Part shown: positions 15,901 through 16,008 of the stretch, in pieces
How the letters are laid out: every line of letters starts with the position of its first letter
Numbering within the stretch: the first letter of the stretch is position 1
Assembly (NCBI GenBank): GCA_017652345.1
Contig: JAGCBE010000349.1
Span: 1 to 16,008 of the forward strand
Source: Methanobrevibacter sp.
GTDB lineage: Archaea; Methanobacteriota; Methanobacteria; Methanobacteriales; Methanobacteriaceae
Length of the DNA: 16,008 nucleotides
Direction of reading: 5' to 3'
Program-made: the position numbers and the translations under genes
The notes under the pieces: model-generated
Told to the model about the DNA's origin: nothing
The model's database searches: none
Seen by the model: the letters and a program-made list of their open reading frames with translations, nothing else

Positions 15901-15948
15901 TTCCTATGCTTACGTTAATTGTTTGTTATCTTTACGTAAGCATAGGAA
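15901..15948. repeat. 15-bp inverted repeat at right edge
   Basis: TTCCTATGCTTACGT pairs with ACGTAAGCATAGGAA around an 18-nt loop. No clear T-run on either strand, so it may be a terminator of a gene beyond the window or a protein-binding site. The last 60 bases are AT-rich without a gene. Confidence 0.6.
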
Positions 15949-16008
15949 TATATTTCATTTATTATGTACTTATTGAATTTTTTTTATTTATCTACTTATT
16001 TATTTATT

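Noticed and set aside
15901..15948. The right-edge inverted repeat as an attachment site or element end.
   Set aside because: No matching sequence at the left edge (1-44 has a different hairpin), no integrase or target duplication seen.

Overview
The window looks like accessory DNA of a large mobile element, most likely a phage (less likely a plasmid), whose host is a low-GC Gram-positive bacterium (Firmicutes). The signs are AAGGAGG-type ribosome binding sites, textbook sigma-A promoters (TTGACA, 17 bp, TATAAT), short genes that are mostly unrecognisable, a lone tRNA-Lys, and compact gene-terminator-promoter packing. The host genus cannot be read from the sequence, and no database search was possible.

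Layout. 1-1637: a terminator hairpin and an SF2 helicase-like ATPase gene with its own promoter and operator-like inverted repeat. 1638-2130: a non-coding, AT-rich control region holding a 21-bp inverted repeat, six CCAGCTY repeats and a TTAAC array phased at 11 bp. 2131-3680: rightward genes, preceded by two predicted structured small RNAs. 3737-13446: a long leftward series of mostly single-gene transcription units (protein-kinase-like fold, two DEDDh exonucleases, a HAD phosphatase, charged coiled-coil proteins, many small unknowns), ending rightward in three more small-RNA units and a tRNA-Lys overlapping a coding gene. 13484-13770: a second control region with the same order of elements as the first (CAGCTT repeats, phased TTAAC array, palindrome, rightward promoter). 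13830-15764: more single-gene units. 15850-16008: a palindrome and a 15-bp inverted repeat.

Organisation. I count 32 sigma-A-type promoters in 16 kb, 31 of them with 17-bp spacers. Two promoter classes cover 29. In twelve, a near-perfect palindrome (core TTGGATGTATTACATCCAA, 24 copies in the window) is centred exactly 19 bp upstream of the -35 hexamer. In seventeen, direct repeats of TTAAC at 11-bp intervals run into or towards the -35. Seven mRNAs of the second class also start with a small hairpin that shows an AAGGA loop on a covarying stem. Many stop codons lie in or beside the loop of the terminator hairpin, leaving almost no 3' UTR.

The most notable candidate system is a duplicated cassette: palindrome, then two or three promoters each firing a predicted 65-79-nt RNA that starts with GUU/GCU and reaches a G-rich block about 7 nt later, then a TTAAC promoter and a gene for a ~109-aa protein. 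The two proteins (2446-2775 and 12120-12446) are clear paralogues. The design suggests a phage early or host-takeover region, or a control locus, under at least two dedicated DNA-binding regulators. That role is inference; the repeats, spacings and pairings are read directly from the sequence.
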